DNA from: Firmicutes bacterium UBA1535
GTDB lineage: Bacteria; Bacillota; Clostridia; Tissierellales; Sedimentibacteraceae
Assembly (NCBI GenBank): GCA_002323775.1
Contig: DCPV01000215.1
Location: forward strand, 1-9,386
Length of the DNA: 9,386 nucleotides
Reading direction: 5' to 3'
This document shows positions 8,560 to 9,386 of the stretch, one piece after another. Below the pieces are notes generated by a model that was not told the DNA's origin, made no database searches, and was given only the letters and a program-made list of their open reading frames with translations. The translations under genes and the position numbers were made by a program. Numbering within the stretch: the first letter of the stretch is position 1; every line of letters begins with the position of its first letter.

Positions 8560-9065
8560 TTCAAATCCCCTACCTCCTCGATGAATTTATCTACCAGCTT
8601 ACTGTTTTTATTCTCATCAATTTCAGATTCTAAAACCTTTGATGCTGCTAAAATAGCAATGGAAGATATTTCATTTTTAGCCTCGTTTAATACTTTTTTA
8701 CGTTCTAACTCTATATCCTTTTCAGCTTTGTGTTTAATTGCAACTGCTTCAGATTTAGCTTCTTTTATAATGCTATCTGCTTTTAAATTCGCACTTGTCA
8801 CAGCTTTATCGATAATTTGCTTACTCTCAGCCTCAGCATTATTTAACTTTTCTAAATAAGTATTTTTATATTCATCTGCTTCTTTAAGCTTTTTATCTGC
8901 TTCATTTATTGAATCTTCTATAGCTTTTTTCCTTTTTTCCATAAAACTTGAAACTGGAACAAACAGAAATTTCTTTACAATTAAATAGAAAATCCCAACA
9001 TTTATCAGCATCATAAAAAATGTTGCATTAATTTCGACAAGGCCTAGTTTTGCTAAAGCACCCAT
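8547..9065 (-). CDS. atpF: F1Fo ATP synthase b subunit
   Basis: The b dimer is the peripheral stalk joining Fo to F1. One membrane helix (about residues 12-32, beginning I-N-A-T-F-F-M-M-L-I-N-V-G-I-F-Y) is followed by a cytoplasmic K/E/A-rich helix of about 130 residues suited to a long coiled coil, including R-K-K-A-I-E-D-S-I-N-E-A. Starting at the second of two adjacent ATG codons (9065) the protein has 172 residues. The first ATG (9068) is only three bases from AGGAGG (9077-9072), whereas 9065 is six bases away and so preferred. The gene overlaps atpH by 13 bases. Some Na+-dependent and other enzymes have unusual stalks, but only one b gene is seen here. Confidence 0.95.
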   Translation of the reverse strand: MGALAKLGLVEINATFFMMLINVGIFYLIVKKFLFVPVSSFMEKRKKAIEDSINEADKKLKEADEYKNTYLEKLNNAEAESKQIIDKAVTSANLKADSIIKEAKSEAVAIKHKAEKDIELERKKVLNEAKNEISSIAILAASKVLESEIDENKNSKLVDKFIEEVGDLKWQD

Positions 9066-9103
9066 CATTTGCCTCCTGTATTTTAATTGTTAGTAATAAT
9101 TTA

Positions 9104-9385
<282 letters not shown>

Positions 9386-9386
9386 C

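Noticed and set aside
8327..8859. Hydrophobic plus-strand open frames antisense to atpH and atpF
   Set aside because: Phe/Ile/Ser-rich content comes from the reverse complement of Lys/Glu-rich helices; no ribosome-binding site and no promoter.
9078..9103. Small A/T hairpin (TAATAAATTATTA) between atpE and atpF as an attenuator
   Set aside because: It has no G-C pairs and no T-tract, so it is too weak to call, although a role in c/b mRNA dosage cannot be excluded.

Overview
The window is A+T-rich (roughly 70% by eye) with strong AGGAGG ribosome-binding sites, TTG and GTG start codons, a PrsA-type lipoprotein foldase and a clostridial-style F-ATP synthase operon. Together these point to an anaerobic low-G+C Gram-positive bacterium (Bacillota, class Clostridia). 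The family cannot be settled from this sequence. I see no mobile element, tRNA, rRNA or CRISPR array; this looks like core chromosome.

Layout. At the left edge lies the 3' end of a NagZ-like family 3 glycoside hydrolase on the + strand, closed by a good terminator (330-369). A PAP2 membrane phosphatase follows (463-1314, +) with its own promoter. It converges on a secreted parvulin-type prolyl isomerase lipoprotein (1347-2321, -) through a shared hairpin. Next is a small nitroreductase (2512-3030, -), divergent from a small DUF3784-like membrane protein (3303-3635, +). The 272-bp gap between these two holds two well-formed promoters and a near-perfect Rex-type operator (3154-3171). The DUF3784-like gene converges on the ATP synthase operon through a 36-bp perfect palindrome that should terminate both transcripts.

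The right 60% is the F1Fo ATP synthase operon on the - strand, in transcription order atpE (c), atpF (b), atpH (delta), atpA (alpha), atpG (gamma), atpD (beta), atpC (epsilon). The window stops exactly at the atpE ribosome-binding site, so atpB (subunit a), any atpI and the operon promoter lie beyond it. The genes are tightly packed: atpF overlaps atpH, and the atpG and atpC Shine-Dalgarno sequences overlap the stop codons of the genes before them.

The most informative observations are two. The c subunit carries the full sodium-ligand set of the Ilyobacter/Propionigenium type at identical residue numbers (Q32, V63, E65, T66, T67, Y70), which predicts a Na+-coupled enzyme. The Rex-like operator suggests that the DUF3784-like protein, the nitroreductase or both respond to the NADH/NAD+ ratio. 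I found no clear multi-gene undescribed system; the Rex-linked DUF3784/nitroreductase pair is the nearest candidate.
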